Shown here: in pieces, positions 45,008-53,567 of the stretch
Layout: the number at the start of each line of letters is the position of its first letter
Numbering within the stretch: position 1 is the stretch's first letter
Source of the DNA: an uncultured Peptococcaceae bacterium
GTDB lineage: Bacteria; Bacillota; Peptococcia; Peptococcales; Peptococcaceae
Assembly: GCA_937976375.1 (NCBI GenBank)
Contig: CALJRU010000061.1
Span: 44,250-108,249 of the forward strand
Direction of reading: 5' to 3'
DNA length: 64,000 nucleotides
The notes under the pieces: generated by a model
The model's database searches: none
What the model was told of the DNA's origin: nothing
What the model saw: the letters and a program-made list of their open reading frames with translations, nothing else
Translations under genes and position numbers: made by a program

Positions 45008-45451
45008 TTGTCACTTAATATCACAACAGATTATGCCATCCGCATCATGATGTACTTGGCAAATTATTATGATCCGGATCCGTTGTTTGCACCGGACGGC
45101 AGCTGTTCAGGAAAAGTCATCGCAGATAAGATGAACATTCCTTACAACTATTTTCTAAAAATCGTGCCACGACTCAAAGATGCAGGCTATCTGATCTCTT
45201 TCCAGGGAAAACGCGGCGGCTACGTGCTCACCACGCCACCAGAAGACATCAGCCTCTTTGACATCATTCACGTGATGGAAGACGACTTCATTCTCAATGC
45301 CTGCACCGCACCGGACGGTCAATGTGCGCGCAATACACCAGAATTTTGCGCCGTTCATTACGTACTCAGCGATGTGCAGAATTCCATTGACAACACACTC
45401 AAATCCGTGAATCTGGCACAATTGGCCGTGGACAACGCCCAATCATTATAA
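45008..45451 (+). CDS. Rrf2-family transcriptional regulator
   Basis: 147 residues from TTG 45008, preceded by AAGGAGG. N-terminal winged helix (TDYAIRIMMYLA, IADKMNIPYNYFLKIVPRLKDAGYL, GKRGGYVL) and a C-terminal segment with three cysteines spaced C-x7-C-x7-C (CTAPDGQCARNTPEFC). This matches cysteine-bearing Rrf2 proteins that sense iron-sulfur status or nitric oxide; the usual IscR spacing is different. The target is unknown; cysS-cysE face it across a shared terminator. Confidence 0.87.
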   Translation: MSLNITTDYAIRIMMYLANYYDPDPLFAPDGSCSGKVIADKMNIPYNYFLKIVPRLKDAGYLISFQGKRGGYVLTTPPEDISLFDIIHVMEDDFILNACTAPDGQCARNTPEFCAVHYVLSDVQNSIDNTLKSVNLAQLAVDNAQSL

Positions 45452-45453
45452 GC

Positions 45454-45514
45454 AAAAAACACATTCGTTACAAGCTCTGGTTATGCACCAGTTCTGTAAT
45501 GAATGTGTTTTTTT
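45454..45514. terminator. Bidirectional terminator between rrf2 gene and cysS
   Basis: AAACACATTCGTTACA pairs with TGTAATGAATGTGTTT around a 22-nt loop; A-run on one side and T-run on the other. Confidence 0.85.
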
Positions 45515-45531
45515 ATGTTATCGTTTAATGA

Positions 45532-46953
45532 TTACTGACGCTTCCAAGTTGTGCCAGCTTTTCCATCCTCCAACAAAATGCCAATTTCAGCCAAACCATC
45601 ACGAATACGGTCGGCAGTCTGGAAATCTTTATTGGCACGAGCATCTTTGCGGATGGCAATGATGAGGTCCATGAGCTGATCTGCCAAATCATCATCTGCA
45701 GCGTTCTGCTGTGCAAATTCAATGCCAAGCACCGCACCCAGTTCTTTCAGCACCTGCTGAGCAAGCGCCAGGCTGGCTGCATCGAACTGATCCTTCTTGA
45801 GGTAGATGTTGATGTCTTTTGCCAATTCAAAGAGTGCTGCAATGGCAAGCGCAGTATTAAAATCATCATCCATAGCAGCGCAGAAGTCGGTCTTGGCTTT
45901 CTCTGCCTGTGCACGCAGCTGCACGGCATCCTCGTCTTCATGTTCGCCAGCAAGCTTCATGGCTTTATCGACAGCATCAGCTGCATGCTGCAAACGTTCC
46001 AGCCCGCGGCCAGCCACTTCGATCTTTTCATCATCGAAATCCAGTGGGCTGCGATACTGTACACTGAGCAGATAGAAGCGTACCACCTGAGGATCAAAGC
46101 GTTCAAGAATGTCACGCAGCAGGAAGAAATTACCTTTGGACTTGCTCATTTTTTCCTGGTTGATGGTAATAAATCCATTATGCATCCAATAGCGGGCCAT
46201 TGGTGCATCATGCAGGGCGCAGCTTTGCGCAATTTCATTTTCATGGTGTGGGAAGATCAAATCCTGGCCGCCGCCGTGAATGTCAAAGGTGTCCCCCAGA
46301 TATTTTGCGCTCATGGCAGAGCATTCAATATGCCAGCCTGGACGGCCTTTGCCCCATGGCGATTCCCAATAAGGTTCGCCTGGCTTTGCACTCTTCCAAA
46401 GCGCAAAATCAAGCGGATCCTGTTTCTTTTCATCGACTTCAACACGTGCACCACTGAGCAAATCATTGATATCACGGCCAGACAATTGGCCATAATCGGC
46501 AAATTTACGCACAGAATAATACACATCGCCATTGTCGAGGGCGTATGCATAGCCCTTATCAATAAGTCCCTGCACAAAAGCAATGATCTCATTGATGTGC
46601 TCGCTCACCTTTGGATGAACCGTAGCCGGCATGACATTCAACGCTTTCGTGTCTTCGAAATACGCATCAATATAGAAGGAAGAGAGCGCCATTGGGTCCT
46701 TGCCTTCTTCATTGGCACGCTTAATGATTTTATCGTCAACATCTGTAAAGTTGGATACAAAGGTCACATCATATCCAAGATACGTGAAATAGCGGCGCAC
46801 CGTATCAAATACAACGATTGGGCGGGCATTGCCGAGATGGATGTAATTGTAGGTGGTTGGTCCGCAGACATACATTTTTACTTTTCCCTCTTCAAGGGGT
46901 TCAAATGGCATTTTCTTTTTTGCCAGAGTGTTATAAATCATCACTTGGTTCAA
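45532..46953 (-). CDS. cysS: Cysteinyl-tRNA synthetase
   Basis: 473 residues. It is a class I synthetase with zinc-binding Cys ([17 protein letters not shown] includes the HIGH-like motif) and KMSKS loop [11 protein letters not shown] near residue 265; the zinc ligands ECSAMS and HHENEIAQS are present. TTG start at 46953 overlaps the cysE stop (TTGA), and GGAGG lies seven bases before it. Pairing with cysE couples cysteine synthesis with its use in translation. Confidence 0.97.
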   Translation of the reverse strand: MNQVMIYNTLAKKKMPFEPLEEGKVKMYVCGPTTYNYIHLGNARPIVVFDTVRRYFTYLGYDVTFVSNFTDVDDKIIKRANEEGKDPMALSSFYIDAYFEDTKALNVMPATVHPKVSEHINEIIAFVQGLIDKGYAYALDNGDVYYSVRKFADYGQLSGRDINDLLSGARVEVDEKKQDPLDFALWKSAKPGEPYWESPWGKGRPGWHIECSAMSAKYLGDTFDIHGGGQDLIFPHHENEIAQSCALHDAPMARYWMHNGFITINQEKMSKSKGNFFLLRDILERFDPQVVRFYLLSVQYRSPLDFDDEKIEVAGRGLERLQHAADAVDKAMKLAGEHEDEDAVQLRAQAEKAKTDFCAAMDDDFNTALAIAALFELAKDINIYLKKDQFDAASLALAQQVLKELGAVLGIEFAQQNAADDDLADQLMDLIIAIRKDARANKDFQTADRIRDGLAEIGILLEDGKAGTTWKRQ

Positions 46954-47612
46954 AGCTTTTCCTCCAATTCTTTCAAATGTTCACTGATCTGATCCAGACG
47001 ATGCTTGAAGATTTCCAAGCAATCTTCAACAGGATCCGGCAGTTGATTATGATTGAGATCTGGATGATGGGCATCGGTATGCACACGCTTGCCATCCTGG
47101 CGCACGATATGCCCCGGCACACCAACCACGGTGCAGTTATCCGGTACATCTTTGATAACCACAGAGCCAGCACCAATCTTGACATTGTTGCCAATATTGA
47201 TATTGCCGAGCACCTTGGCACCGCTGGAGATCATCACATTGTCGCCAACAGTTGGATGACGTTTGCCGGTTTCTTTGCCGGTACCGCCCAGCGTAACGCC
47301 CTGATAAAGCGTTACATTATCGCCAACAATGGCAGTCTCACCAATTACAATGCCGCAGCCATGATCGATAAAGAGACCTTCACCAAGCTGTGCACCTGGA
47401 TGAATCTCCACCTGGGTAAAGAAACGTGCCACCTGTGACAGGAAGCGCGCCAACACCCGCAGATGCAACTTGTACAATTTATGAGTGATGCGATGCATCC
47501 AGATGGCATGCAGCCCTGGATAGTTCAAAATAACTTCAATTTTTGAGGTGGCCGCTGGGTCACGTTCAAAAACGCATTCAATATCACGATTAAAACGTTC
47601 GATTACATTCAT
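46950..47612 (-). CDS. cysE: Serine O-acetyltransferase
   Basis: 220 residues. It acetylates serine with acetyl-CoA, the first step of cysteine synthesis. The N-terminal helical domain leads into a left-handed beta-helix of hexapeptide repeats ([23 protein letters not shown] in part, then [21 protein letters not shown]). The catalytic Asp/His pair is in IDHGCG. The tail contains the cysS ribosome site. xth lies 36 bp upstream on the same strand. Confidence 0.95.
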   Translation of the reverse strand: MNVIERFNRDIECVFERDPAATSKIEVILNYPGLHAIWMHRITHKLYKLHLRVLARFLSQVARFFTQVEIHPGAQLGEGLFIDHGCGIVIGETAIVGDNVTLYQGVTLGGTGKETGKRHPTVGDNVMISSGAKVLGNINIGNNVKIGAGSVVIKDVPDNCTVVGVPGHIVRQDGKRVHTDAHHPDLNHNQLPDPVEDCLEIFKHRLDQISEHLKELEEKL

Positions 47613-47648
47613 TCATGTTCCCTCTTTCTCTTGCTCAACACGCAGGGA

Positions 47649-48404
47649 TCAATCTTTGAGCACCAATTCCACCGGGCAATGGTCGGAACCAAAGATATCC
47701 GTGTGAATATCGGTCGAGACAATGCGGTCTTTGAGGTCATCGCTTACCACGAAATAATCAATACGCCATCCGGCGTTCTTTTCGCGTGCCTTAAAGCGAT
47801 AGCTCCACCAAGAATACACTTGCTCCACGCCGGGATGCTGATAACGCCAAGTGTCAATAAAGCCAGCATCCAAAAGCTCTGTAAACTTCCCGCGTTCTTC
47901 ATCAGTAAAACCGGCATTGCGCCGATTCGTCTTTGGATTTTTAAGGTCAATTTCTGTGTGTGCGACATTCAAATCGCCACAAGCGATGACCGGTTTCTCA
48001 GCCTTGAGTCGACACAAGCAGTCTCTCCAGGCATCGTCCCATTTCATGCGATAATCCAAACGCGCCAGTTCACTTTGAGAATTTGGCGTGTAAGTTGTTA
48101 CAAAATAATAATCGCCCATGTCCATCGTAATGACACGGCCTTCATTGTCCATTTCAGGAATGCCCAAACCATAGCGCACATCCAATGGCTCTCGGCGGGT
48201 AAAAATCGCCGTGCCAGAATAGCCTTTCTTTTCTGCACTGTTGAAATACTGCTTATAGCCAGGCAGCTCCAGGTCGATCTGATGAGGCTGCAGTTTGGTC
48301 TCCTGCAGTGCAAAGATGTCTGCGTCCAAATCTGCGAACACATCCAAAAAACCTTTGCCGACCGCGGCGCGTAAGCCATTGACATTCCATGAGATCATTT
48401 TCAT
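47649..48404 (-). CDS. xth: Exodeoxyribonuclease III
   Basis: 251 residues. An apurinic/apyrimidinic endonuclease and 3'-exonuclease of the ExoA/Xth family. ISWNVNGLRAAVGKG, LQETKLQ (metal-binding Glu), GDLNVAHTEIDL and the C-terminal RIDYFVVSDDL...DIFGSDHCPVELVL carry the catalytic residues. AAAGGAGGGCG lies before the ATG at 48404. Confidence 0.95.
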   Translation of the reverse strand: MKMISWNVNGLRAAVGKGFLDVFADLDADIFALQETKLQPHQIDLELPGYKQYFNSAEKKGYSGTAIFTRREPLDVRYGLGIPEMDNEGRVITMDMGDYYFVTTYTPNSQSELARLDYRMKWDDAWRDCLCRLKAEKPVIACGDLNVAHTEIDLKNPKTNRRNAGFTDEERGKFTELLDAGFIDTWRYQHPGVEQVYSWWSYRFKAREKNAGWRIDYFVVSDDLKDRIVSTDIHTDIFGSDHCPVELVLKD

Positions 48405-48471
48405 TCTATAGCGCCCTCCTTTGATGGTTGGCTGATGATCAAACTCACAGGTTCGTGAGTGTCATTGCAAT

Positions 48472-48501
48472 AAAAAAGCATAGAGAAACCATTCTCTATG
48501 C
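48472..48501 (-). terminator. Terminator downstream of bioD
   Basis: GCATAGAGAA-TGGT-TTCTCTATGC followed by six Ts on the minus strand, about 180 bp after the bioD stop. The 170 bp between (48502-48677) shows no gene. Confidence 0.82.
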
Positions 48502-48677
48502 ATCAATCTTAACATACCGCGCGCGCCTTGTAAAACGCTCTTTGCATTCTCCGAATAAATTCTCAGCATACCTTTCATTCACCGGTATCCATGCTTGTTC
48601 ACGAGTGCCGCAAAGCGCCATGACATGCAGCACCTGTTTTCTGACAAAAGTCTCAACAGCACACCGCGTTCTTCCCC

Positions 48678-49349
48678 TTACTCCTTCTCCAGCAAAAAGA
48701 ACGGCTTACGCAATGTCATCTCGCCGCCTTCGGCGATGGTTGCAACCACATCAATCTCGCCCAGGAGCTCAATGGTGGATAAATTATCCTGATGCACCTC
48801 ACTGCTCGCATCAAAGCGGTTCATAATCACGCCTGCCAGCGGCAGATTCTGCTGGCGCATGTACGCCAGTGTCAACAACGTAGCATTCAGCGTGCCCACG
48901 CCGCTGTCAGCAACGAGCACGCTCGTCAGGCCCAGCGCCTGAATAACATCGGTTTGCATCACACGCCGGCCATCAGCCATGAGCGTCAGCGGGCAAATGA
49001 TGCCGCCGCTGCCTTCAACCAATGTTGCATCGTGCAAAAGGGCCACGCCCGCAAAATCTGCCTGGATCATATCCACATCGACCGGCTGCATGAGATGTGC
49101 CGCGGCAAGATGCGGCGACACAGCTTCCTTAAAAACATAGCTCGTCATGGATAACACATCCTGATCAAGCCCGCAAACTTCACGTACGCGTCCAGCGTCG
49201 CTCTCTGGAATGCTGTCGGTGCCGCTGATGATTGGCTTATAAAATGCAGCTTCATAGCCCGCACCGTTCAGGGCTGTGATTATGGCCTGTGCCGCTGTGC
49301 TTTTGCCAACGCCTTCCGCTGTGCCTGCAATAAAAAGTGCCTGACTCAT
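48678..49349 (-). CDS. bioD: Dethiobiotin synthetase
   Basis: 223 residues. It closes the ureido ring of dethiobiotin from DAPA, CO2 and ATP. The P-loop reads GTAEGVGKS where most members have GTDTxxGKT; the DAPA/CO2 site VEGSGGIICPL, and MNRFDASS near the nucleotide site, are present. The rest of the biotin pathway is not in the window. It follows bioY by 71 bp. Function is likely but the P-loop variation lowers certainty slightly. Confidence 0.88.
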   Translation of the reverse strand: MSQALFIAGTAEGVGKSTAAQAIITALNGAGYEAAFYKPIISGTDSIPESDAGRVREVCGLDQDVLSMTSYVFKEAVSPHLAAAHLMQPVDVDMIQADFAGVALLHDATLVEGSGGIICPLTLMADGRRVMQTDVIQALGLTSVLVADSGVGTLNATLLTLAYMRQQNLPLAGVIMNRFDASSEVHQDNLSTIELLGEIDVVATIAEGGEMTLRKPFFLLEKE

Positions 49350-49367
49350 AATGGATCACCTCTGAAT

Positions 49368-49407
49368 TGATAAAATAGCGTTTTCGTTTATACCCACTAT
49401 TTTATCA
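49368..49407. repeat. 11-bp inverted repeat between bioY and bioD
   Basis: TGATAAAATAG (49368-49378) and CTATTTTATCA (49397-49407) are perfectly complementary with an 18-bp gap. It may be an operator or mRNA hairpin before bioD. There is no T-run after it. Confidence 0.5.
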
Positions 49408-49420
49408 CACCAACCGGCAC

Positions 49421-49987
49421 TTACCTACTAAAATCCGGCATATGCGGCAAAATCCGCCGCGCCGCATACGCAGCCAGCACATTGAACACCGCATTGCCTG
49501 GGAACACCAGCACACAACCAGAAAGGAACACCGCCCAAGCGCTGTTATGGATGCCCAAAACAAAGTTGGTGATAAAATAACAATATACACCACCCAAAAG
49601 ATAAGCCACTGCCAAGCCAACAAACCCAGCGACCAGCAGCCGCTTCAGCGACGGCACGCCGCGCCCGCCAGTGAGCTTACCCACCACATATGCTTCAATA
49701 ATGAACCCAATCAAATAGCCAAATGTTGGATTGAGCACATAGCTTGGACCGCCGCCCTGCGTAAAAATCGGCAGTCCGAAAAGTCCCAGCGCCACATAAA
49801 GCACCACGCTCAGGCCGCCATAACGCGCGCCCAGCAAAAATCCTGCCATCGTCACAAAAAAGGTTTGCAGCGTGAACGGAATCAGCGGCAGTGGAATGCG
49901 AATAAAGGCGCCAATAGCCACCAATGCTGCAAACAATCCACAAAGCACCAGCTGCCTGCTGTCCACGCGTTTCCGATTCATTTCCAT
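49421..49987 (-). CDS. bioY: Biotin transporter S component BioY
   Basis: 188 residues with six membrane helices. It is the biotin-binding ECF S component. FVTMAGFLLGARYGGLSVVLYVALGLFGLPIF (in part) and FGYLIGFI are family segments. A BirA operator overlaps its promoter, which strongly supports biotin control. AGGAGGAG lies before the ATG at 49987. Confidence 0.94.
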   Translation of the reverse strand: MEMNRKRVDSRQLVLCGLFAALVAIGAFIRIPLPLIPFTLQTFFVTMAGFLLGARYGGLSVVLYVALGLFGLPIFTQGGGPSYVLNPTFGYLIGFIIEAYVVGKLTGGRGVPSLKRLLVAGFVGLAVAYLLGGVYCYFITNFVLGIHNSAWAVFLSGCVLVFPGNAVFNVLAAYAARRILPHMPDFSR

Positions 49988-50018
49988 TTTTTCTCCTCCT
50001 TCAAGCGATTGTATTTAC

Positions 50019-50077
50019 ATTATAATAACCTGCCCGCTTATTGTAAACCATTTTATTTTTATCGTTTACAATAAGCG
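50019..50077 (-). promoter_or_regulatory. bioY promoter with BirA operator
   Basis: A perfect 14-bp inverted repeat (CGCTTATTGTAAAC at 50035-50048 and GTTTACAATAAGCG at 50064-50077, 15 bp apart) contains the BirA core TTGTAAAC-N15-GTTTACAA. One arm overlaps the -35 box TTTACA (50047-50042), which is 17 bp from TATAAT (50024-50019). BirA with biotinyl-AMP would block the polymerase. Confidence 0.93.
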
Positions 50078-50080
50078 TAA

Positions 50081-50107
50081 AAAAAGACCGCCGCAACGCG
50101 ACGGTCC
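50081..50107 (-). terminator. Terminator of the thioredoxin-like gene
   Basis: GACCGTCGC-GTT-GCGGCGGTC on the minus strand followed by a T-run (50085-50078) that touches the BirA operator. Confidence 0.8.
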
Positions 50108-50119
50108 GCAAAATACTGA

Positions 50120-50443
50120 TTAGCCAATGATGGAATCGATCTTTTCTTCGTATTCTTCGATGTCCTTTTCGCCAGCCATTTTGCCAACATATTCGCCATC
50201 ATTGAAGAACAGAACCTGTGGTACACCCTTGAGGGAGAAACGTGCGAAGAGGTTTCTTTCTTCTTCAACGTCTACTTCATAGAAACCGAATTTGCCTTTG
50301 TACTTATCGTCAGCAGCCAATTCTTCGATTTTTGGATGAACAGCCTGGCAAACATGGCAGGACTTACGGGAGAACATTACGAGGCAAGGTTCGCCATCAT
50401 CATAAATAATTTCTTCAAAAGTATTGTCATTCAGTTTTTCCAT
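50120..50443 (-). CDS. Thioredoxin-like protein
   Basis: 107 residues, thioredoxin fold. The redox site is SCHVC (near residues 28-32), an unusual CHVC rather than CGPC, with the conserved cis-Pro in GVPQVLFF near residue 74. Likely a cytoplasmic dithiol reductase. The start at 50443 follows AAGGAGTG. Confidence 0.9.
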   Translation of the reverse strand: MEKLNDNTFEEIIYDDGEPCLVMFSRKSCHVCQAVHPKIEELAADDKYKGKFGFYEVDVEEERNLFARFSLKGVPQVLFFNDGEYVGKMAGEKDIEEYEEKIDSIIG

Positions 50444-50534
50444 AATTAAGAGCACTCCTTCATTTTCATTAATCAACTTTATTATAATAATAAACGACCA
50501 TTAATGTTGCGTCTAGTCACTCTATGACTATTTT

Positions 50535-50753
50535 TTATTTCCCTGCGTGTTTTTTCACAAAGCGGATAAATTGGGAATTATAATAGTCTGCCAAGGTGGA
50601 GCCGCTATGGACATCATAGAACGGTACCTCATCACTGCCCAGCGCTTCAACGAATGCATCGAAAATATCATCGATGTTCTTTCCTTCCATGCCTGGCAAC
50701 TTTTCGCCCACCTGTTTCAGACGATGTTCAAACAATTCCAAATGACCCTTCAT
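50535..50753 (-). CDS. Small hypothetical protein with possible attenuated leader
   Basis: 72 residues, soluble and mostly helical, with a conserved-looking centre GKNIDDIFDAFVEALGSDEVPFYDVHSG. No known family. ATG 50753 follows AGGAGG by eight bases. The leader holds a terminator-like hairpin (50767-50798) immediately before that ribosome site, so expression may be conditional. Confidence 0.7.
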   Translation of the reverse strand: MKGHLELFEHRLKQVGEKLPGMEGKNIDDIFDAFVEALGSDEVPFYDVHSGSTLADYYNSQFIRFVKKHAGK

Positions 50754-50766
50754 CGCAAGACCTCCT

Positions 50767-50798
50767 AAAAAAATGCGTCGCTGCTCGCAAAAACGCAT
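50767..50798 (-). terminator. Terminator-like hairpin in the leader of the 72-residue gene
   Basis: On the minus strand ATGCGT (50798-50793) pairs with ACGCAT (50778-50773) and is followed by seven Ts, then directly by AGGAGG. No gene reads toward it from upstream on that strand, so it is in a 5' leader. Confidence 0.45.
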
Positions 50799-50903
50799 CT
50801 CATGTGTTATGATAGTACAGTTGAACGGATCGCCCTGCGATCCATCATGCTTGTATTATTTTAATCCATCTTCGCTTGAAAATAAAGACTAGGAGGCGAT
50901 TTT

Positions 50904-51560
50904 ATGGCACGCGTTCGTCGTGTAGCCGGCACCCAGGAGCGTCTGCTGGCTTCTCCCTATACCATCAACCAACCTCATGCCCAACGCGGGCATTGGCAGG
51001 ACAACTTTCCAACCCCACAACCCTTGGTGATCGAGATCGGCTCAGGCCGTGGCCGCTGGCTCTACACAGCCGCCAAGCGTCACCCTGAACTGAACTTTCT
51101 CGGCATCGATGTGGTGCCTGAAATCATCATGGACGCCATCGATGACTACGCTGAAAAAACCGGCGCCCCTGAACAGGTGCGTTTTCTCTGGCTGGACGCC
51201 GAACACCTCGACGAAATCTTTGCGCCAGGAGAAGTCAGTGACATCTACCTGCATTTTTCCGACCCATGGCCAAAGAACCGTCACGCCAAACGCCGCCTGA
51301 CTTACCACACCTTCCTAGACATTTACGACTACATTCTCGCCGACAATGGCACCGTTCATTTCAAAACCGACAGCCGCGAATTTTTCGACTGGTCGGTTGA
51401 AGAATTCACCGAATGCGGCTGGCGCCTCGAAGATGTTACCCACGATCTCTACGCCAACCTACCAGAAAACAACATTGCTACAGAATACGAGCGCCGCTTC
51501 CACAAGCGCGGCATTCCAATCTGCAGCCTTCATGCTTACCCACCACACAAAGCAGAATAA
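50904..51560 (+). CDS. trmB: tRNA (guanine-N7)-methyltransferase
   Basis: 218 residues. It methylates G46 of tRNA with S-adenosylmethionine. The Rossmann motif is VIEIGSGRGRWL, followed by FLGIDVVPEII, the SDPWPKNRHAKRRL signature and a C-terminal TEYERRFHKRGIPI. AGGAGGCG lies before the ATG. It is followed by its own terminator. Confidence 0.96.
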   Translation: MARVRRVAGTQERLLASPYTINQPHAQRGHWQDNFPTPQPLVIEIGSGRGRWLYTAAKRHPELNFLGIDVVPEIIMDAIDDYAEKTGAPEQVRFLWLDAEHLDEIFAPGEVSDIYLHFSDPWPKNRHAKRRLTYHTFLDIYDYILADNGTVHFKTDSREFFDWSVEEFTECGWRLEDVTHDLYANLPENNIATEYERRFHKRGIPICSLHAYPPHKAE

Positions 51561-51566
51561 TAAATG

Positions 51567-51600
51567 ATCCTGTGCATGTCATTCTTGCACAGGATTTTTT
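51567..51600 (+). terminator. Terminator of trmB
   Basis: ATCCTGTGCA-N9-TGCACAGGAT followed by Ts. Confidence 0.92.
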
Positions 51601-51607
51601 GTTAATC

Positions 51608-51641
51608 AAAAAAGGCCTGAGCCTAAGCTCAAGCCTTTTTT
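51608..51641 (-). terminator. Terminator of the rubredoxin gene
   Basis: On the minus strand AAGGCTTGAGCTTAGGCTCA...GGCCTT folds as a stem with two G.U pairs and ends in six Ts. Confidence 0.85.
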
Positions 51642-51648
51642 ATTATCC

Positions 51649-51810
51649 TTACGCTTCTGGAGAGAAGTCGCTCTTGCCAGCGCCGCAAAGTGGGCAGCCC
51701 CAGTCATCTGGAATATCAGCAAAAGCGGTGCCTGGAGCGATACCGTTATCTGGATCGCCTTCAGCTGGGTCATAAACATATCCACAAAGATCGCATACGT
51801 ATTTCTGCAT
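51649..51810 (-). CDS. Rubredoxin
   Basis: 53 residues, canonical size. It is a small iron electron carrier. The two iron-binding loops [10 protein letters not shown] and CPLCGAGKS are complete. The ATG at 51810 follows AGAGAGG. Its presence fits an anaerobe with oxygen-detoxifying or flavin electron chains. Confidence 0.97.
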   Translation of the reverse strand: MQKYVCDLCGYVYDPAEGDPDNGIAPGTAFADIPDDWGCPLCGAGKSDFSPEA

Positions 51811-51927
51811 GATTAAAATCCTCTCTTTCATATCATTGATTGTTAAAAATTACCAATTCATTTTGTACTCGTATCATAGCACAATAACCTGCCCTTTGCA
51901 AGCACATTAAGTAATTTTTTTCATATT

Positions 51928-52614
51928 TTAGAATTCCTCGGCCAGCATGACGCCATCAACATTGACCATTGCTTTCAGCGCTTCTTCCGATTTCATCTGG
52001 TGCGCCAGGCGCACAGAAAGCAGCGCAATGGTTGCATTTTCGGGTTCCTTATTGCGTGAAATCTCCAAGTGCATGATTTTAATTTCCTGGGCGTGACAAT
52101 ATGCCAGCACATCTTCCAAAGCTTGCGGCTTGTTGTACTCAAGGAAAATATGAATATTCGACGTTCTCGTAATGACCTGCTTTTCCAGTTTCAGGAACAC
52201 CGTCGCCGCCAATTCCACTAGCACCGTGGTCAAAATTGCGCCTTCATAAAATCCTGCACCAACCGCCAGACCAATGATGGCCGCCGCCCACAATCCTGCG
52301 GCGGTGGTTAAACCGCGCACACGCTGACGGCTGATGACGATGGTACCGGCACCGAGAAAACCTATCCCAGCGATGACCTGGGCCCCCAAACGCGCCATGT
52401 CGGTGTAATAATCCAAATAAAGATAGAGATATTGGCTGGTCATGGTGGTCATGGCTGCCCCTAAGCAGACCAAAATATGTGTGCGAAAGCCAGCAGGCCG
52501 GCGTCGCAATGCGCGCTCCATGCCGATGATTCCGCCGCAAATCACAGCCAAAACCATGCGAACAGCCACAGAAAGCAGCGTAAAATCGCGCAACCCGTCA
52601 AAGATGCTCAGCAT
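51928..52614 (-). CDS. MgtC/SapB-family membrane protein, copy 2
   Basis: 228 residues. Four or five membrane helices with the MgtC signature (GGIIGMERALRRRPAGFRTHILVCLGAA in part, GIGFLGAGTI, RGLTTAAGLWAAA), then a C-terminal ACT-like cytoplasmic domain. Family members affect magnesium homeostasis and ATP balance. It lies 16 bp after a paralogue on the same strand, with AGGAGG before the ATG. Confidence 0.92.
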   Translation of the reverse strand: MLSIFDGLRDFTLLSVAVRMVLAVICGGIIGMERALRRRPAGFRTHILVCLGAAMTTMTSQYLYLYLDYYTDMARLGAQVIAGIGFLGAGTIVISRQRVRGLTTAAGLWAAAIIGLAVGAGFYEGAILTTVLVELAATVFLKLEKQVITRTSNIHIFLEYNKPQALEDVLAYCHAQEIKIMHLEISRNKEPENATIALLSVRLAHQMKSEEALKAMVNVDGVMLAEEF

Positions 52615-52629
52615 CGTTCATCCTCCTTT

Positions 52630-53364
52630 TTACAGTTCATGCACATGCTTCACATGTTCTACCTGCGATACACAGGACAGCATGGCATCGGGCGTCATTT
52701 GCGGCGCCAATTTCACAACAATCTCGGCATCATAAATGGGTTTGCTTTTGTTATGATCGTCGTCGATATTCATTTCCAATACGGTACCGCCTTGCTTACG
52801 CACCGTCATCAGAACATCCCCCAGATAAACCAGCGATTTCACTTCAACATAAATAGAGATGACACGCGATTTCGCCTGAATTTTAAACTTCAAATTTGTG
52901 AAAAGATACATGGAAAGGATGATCACGCACACGGCCATCACCGCACCTTCATAGAAACCAGCACCGATCGCCAGCCCCAGACATGCCGATGCCCAAAGGC
53001 CAGCAGCCGTTGTCAAACCTTTGATTTGATTGTCCTTGGTGACCAGAATGGTCCCAGCCCCGAGAAAACCAATCCCATTGATAACCTGTGCACCAAAACG
53101 TGATACGTCCGTCTTGATACCCACTTCACCAGCGATAGACGCCCATTGATGAGTGATCATCGTGTATTCGTACTGGCTCAAAAGCATCGTCAAGGCCGCC
53201 CCAACAGACACCATCATATACGTACGGAATCCTGCCAGTCCCTTTGGTCGTCGCATGCGTTCGCGGTTTAACCCAATAAGGCCGCCGCAAAACATCGCCA
53301 TAATCAGCCGCAGCGCCACGCCCAAAAACGTCATTTCACGGAAAACATCCAAAGCCTGAAGCAT
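52630..53364 (-). CDS. MgtC/SapB-family membrane protein, copy 1
   Basis: 244 residues with the same layout as its neighbour: GGLIGLNRERMRRPKGLAGFRT, GIGFLGAGTILVTKDN, KGLTTAAGLWASA and a C-terminal regulatory domain. The ATG at 53364 follows AAAGGGGGC. The pair appears to be a tandem duplication, and each keeps its own C-terminal domain, which suggests divergent sensing. Confidence 0.92.
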   Translation of the reverse strand: MLQALDVFREMTFLGVALRLIMAMFCGGLIGLNRERMRRPKGLAGFRTYMMVSVGAALTMLLSQYEYTMITHQWASIAGEVGIKTDVSRFGAQVINGIGFLGAGTILVTKDNQIKGLTTAAGLWASACLGLAIGAGFYEGAVMAVCVIILSMYLFTNLKFKIQAKSRVISIYVEVKSLVYLGDVLMTVRKQGGTVLEMNIDDDHNKSKPIYDAEIVVKLAPQMTPDAMLSCVSQVEHVKHVHEL

Positions 53365-53481
53365 CGCCAGCCCCCTTTCACTGCTCACAAAATTTATATT
53401 GGCTTCATTGTAATATCTCCGTAAAGAAAAGGCAATTATTTCGTTAACTTTCAGGCTTTCAGACGGTCTCCGCGATCACTA

Positions 53482-53509
53482 TTGACAAGGGAATGCTCCG
53501 CGCTATAAT
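53482..53509 (+). promoter_or_regulatory. Promoter of the lysR-trkA-trkH operon
   Basis: TTGACA (53482-53487), 16 bp, TATAAT (53504-53509). Confidence 0.85.
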
Positions 53510-53567
53510 AGGAATGATTCGTTGATTGGAAAGCATTTTGCTGATTGAACCAGGGAGGAGTTTTCCT

